DNA of 6,060 bases, from assembly GCA_025996655.1 (NCBI GenBank), contig BNTO01000065.1:1-6060 (forward strand), written 5' to 3'. Within the stretch, counting starts at the first letter, position 1. The number at the start of each line of letters is the position of its first letter. Both the position numbers and the translations under genes were made by a program. This document shows positions 4,103-6,060 of this stretch, in pieces. This DNA is from Alphaproteobacteria bacterium. GTDB taxonomy: Bacteria > Pseudomonadota > Alphaproteobacteria > BNTO01. The notes beneath the pieces are model-generated. The model saw only the letters and a program-made list of their open reading frames with translations, was not told the origin of the DNA and ran no database searches.

Positions 4103-6060
4103 ATGCATTCTGAGATTTCAATTCGGGGAGCCCGAACACATAACTTGAAAAATATAAGTCTCGACATTCCGCGCGATAAATTTGTTGTGATCACAGGCGT
4201 CAGCGGTTCGGGGAAATCGTCCCTTGCGTTTGATACGCTTTACGCGGAGGGACAGCGGCGCTATGTCGAAAGCCTTTCGTCGTATGCGCGTCAATTTTTG
4301 CATATGATGGATAAGCCGGATGTAGACTCGATTGATGGCCTGAGTCCCGCCATTTCTATTGATCAAAAAACGCGCTCACACAATCCGCGTTCGACCGTCG
4401 GCACCGTAACGGAAATTTACGATTATATGCGCTTGCTTTTCGCGCGTATTGGCGTGCCTTATTCCCCGGCGACGGGCTTGCCTATTGAGGCGCAGTCTGT
4501 CGACCAAATGGTGGAGCGCATTTTGCACTTGGAAGAGGGGACGAAATTTTATTTGTTAGCGCCCGTGGTCCGCGAGCGCAAGGGGGAGTATCGCAAAGAT
4601 TTGCAAAATCTTATCAAACAGGGCTTCCAGCGCGTTAAAATTGATGATGCGTTTTATACCATTGATTCGGTTCCTGCGCTCGAAAAAAATGATAAACACA
4701 CCATCGCCGTTGTTGTCGATCGCCTCGTTGTGCCCCAAAAGGAGATTTTTCTGGGTGCCTGGAAAACGCGACTGGTCGCGTCTCTTGAGGCCGCGTTAAA
4801 AATAGCGGACGGCTTGGTTTGGATTGAGCTAAAGGACAAAAAAGACGCCCCGATGATTATTTTGTCCGAAAAATTCGCGTGCCCCGTCAGCGGCTTTTCT
4901 CTTGAAGAAATTGAACCGCGTCTTTTTTCTTTTAATGGTCCTCAAGGCGCGTGCCCCAGGTGTGGCGGGCTTGGAATGGAAGTCAAGTTTGATCCGCATT
5001 TGGTTATTAATTGGACTCTTAGCATCAACCAAGGAGCGGTGGGATGCCTCACCGACGAGATCCATTCGATCTATCGCATGCGCTCCATTCGCTCTTATTA
5101 TCAGCATTTGCTGGAAGCCATGGCGCGCCAATTTGGTTTTTCCGAAACAAAGCCTTTTGGCGACTTGGCCGAGGAACATCAAAATTTGATTTTGTACGGA
5201 ACCGACGGCGTCCCGGTGCCCATGACGATTCGCGCCCGCCATAAGGTATACCATTTTAAGAAACCTTTTGAAGGCGTGATGAATATTCTTTTGAGGCGCT
5301 TTCATGAGCCCGAAAGTGAGAGTCTTCGCGAGATTTTGGTTCCTCTCCAAAAAACGTGCGTATGCTCGCAGTGTGAGGGGGCACGCCTCAAACCCGAGGC
5401 GTTGTGCGTCAAGATTCAAGGAAAAAATATTGCTGAGATCACGAATTTTTCGGTAGAAGAGGCTTTTGATTGGGTTCATTCTTTGGAATTGTCCGAAAAG
5501 CAACAACACATTGCCGAAAAGGTTCTTCAGGGCATTCTCGATCGCCTAAAATTTCTCAAAAATGTGGGGCTTGATTATTTGACGCTTTCGCGAAGTTCTA
5601 ACACGTTGTCGGGGGGAGAAAGCCAGCGTATTCGGTTGGCGTCACAAATTGGTTCGGGGCTCACGGGCGTTTTGTATGTTTTGGATGAACCCTCCATTGG
5701 CCTTCACCAGCGCGACAATGATCGCCTTTTAGAGGCCATTCGCAATTTAAGAGATCTGGGCAACACGATTGTGGTCGTCGAGCATGATGAAGACGCTATT
5801 CGCAGCGCCGATTGGATTGTCGACATTGGTCCAGGTGCAGGGACGCAGGGCGGAGAAATTTTGGCCCAAGGGGAACTTTCGGATATTTTGAAAGCCGACG
5901 CCAGTCTTACCGCGGATTATTTGTCGGGGAAAAAGCACATCGAGCTTCCGACCGTTCGGCGCCCCATCCATCCCAACGCCAAAGAAACTTTTTCGCAAAA
6001 AAGCAACACACGCAAACTTGTTTGTTCGGCAAAAAAAATGGAAAGCGAAGCGTGGCGTGG
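4103..6060 (+). CDS. uvrA: Excinuclease ABC subunit A, partial (C-terminus beyond window)
   Basis: DNA damage recognition ATPase of nucleotide excision repair; it dimerises, loads UvrB at lesions and leaves. The 652 residues present (full proteins about 940) are intact. They show the start [11 protein letters not shown], Walker A GVSGSGKS (32-39), [18 protein letters not shown], the UvrB-binding insertion (about 130-250), zinc module 1 with C260, C284 and C287 but Ser at 263, a second pair C421/C424 (CSQCEGARL), the ABC signature [12 protein letters not shown] (502 on), Walker B LDEPS with D528/E529, and H-loop H561. The second ATPase domain lies outside. The start is firm: TAA at 4088-4090 is in frame upstream and no other start codon intervenes. 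The ribosome site is weak (GAGGA at 4083-4087, 15 bases away). The linker after LSGK (607-610) is longer than in E. coli. Confidence 0.97.
   Translation, partial: MHSEISIRGARTHNLKNISLDIPRDKFVVITGVSGSGKSSLAFDTLYAEGQRRYVESLSSYARQFLHMMDKPDVDSIDGLSPAISIDQKTRSHNPRSTVGTVTEIYDYMRLLFARIGVPYSPATGLPIEAQSVDQMVERILHLEEGTKFYLLAPVVRERKGEYRKDLQNLIKQGFQRVKIDDAFYTIDSVPALEKNDKHTIAVVVDRLVVPQKEIFLGAWKTRLVASLEAALKIADGLVWIELKDKKDAPMIILSEKFACPVSGFSLEEIEPRLFSFNGPQGACPRCGGLGMEVKFDPHLVINWTLSINQGAVGCLTDEIHSIYRMRSIRSYYQHLLEAMARQFGFSETKPFGDLAEEHQNLILYGTDGVPVPMTIRARHKVYHFKKPFEGVMNILLRRFHEPESESLREILVPLQKTCVCSQCEGARLKPEALCVKIQGKNIAEITNFSVEEAFDWVHSLELSEKQQHIAEKVLQGILDRLKFLKNVGLDYLTLSRSSNTLSGGESQRIRLASQIGSGLTGVLYVLDEPSIGLHQRDNDRLLEAIRNLRDLGNTIVVVEHDEDAIRSADWIVDIGPGAGTQGGEILAQGELSDILKADASLTADYLSGKKHIELPTVRRPIHPNAKETFSQKSNTRKLVCSAKKMESEAWR

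Noticed and set aside
3999..4105. Possible SOS/LexA box upstream of uvrA
   Set aside because: Single GTTC and GAAC tetramers occur (3999-4002, 4095-4098), but neither has a partner at the required 7-bp spacing, and no CTGT-N8-ACAG is present.
4829..5509. 226-codon minus-strand frame opposite uvrA
   Set aside because: The plus strand encodes conserved UvrA motifs throughout; the antisense product shows no recognisable domain.

Overview
The window looks like a stretch of an alphaproteobacterial chromosome, probably from an intracellular or host-associated lineage (Holosporales/Rickettsiales-like). This is inferred, not proven. The grounds are an alphaproteobacterial-style guanylate kinase (GxRxGTP and RAQDS segments), a UvrA whose first zinc module reads CPVS rather than CPVC, a Tgt that resembles the chlamydial type, a decaying gene, a short non-autonomous transposon and AT-rich spacers. 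No rRNA, tRNA or CRISPR array was seen.

Layout. Bases 1-1055 (+ strand) hold a broken coding region. Its middle part reads as a GNAT-type N-acetyltransferase, interrupted by one in-frame TAG and by frame changes that sit on homopolymer runs. Bases 1103-1684 (- strand) encode a divergent guanylate kinase (gmk). Bases 1732-1899 are a 168-bp MITE-like element with 16-bp perfect terminal inverted repeats and a TAA target duplication, inserted between gmk and the upstream gene. Bases 1917-3149 (- strand) encode tRNA-guanine transglycosylase (tgt), preceded by a likely promoter and a terminator-like hairpin inside its short leader. Bases 3368-3868 (- strand) encode a small exported protein of unknown family. 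After an AT-rich divergent spacer, 4103-6060 (+ strand) encodes the first two thirds of UvrA, which runs off the right edge.

How the parts relate. tgt and gmk are co-oriented. Removing the MITE in silico leaves only a few tens of bases between them, so they were probably one transcription unit. The MITE end now places a GACA-type -35 element 17 bp from a chromosomal TATAAT, which may give gmk its own promoter. The functions are unrelated housekeeping: tRNA modification (Tgt), GMP to GDP conversion (Gmk) and nucleotide excision repair (UvrA).

The most interesting points are the MITE with its possible hybrid promoter; the Tgt specificity loop, which carries the eukaryote-like Gly in place of the bacterial Val and suggests use of host queuine; the substituted GMP-binding residues in Gmk; and the attenuator-like hairpin in front of tgt.
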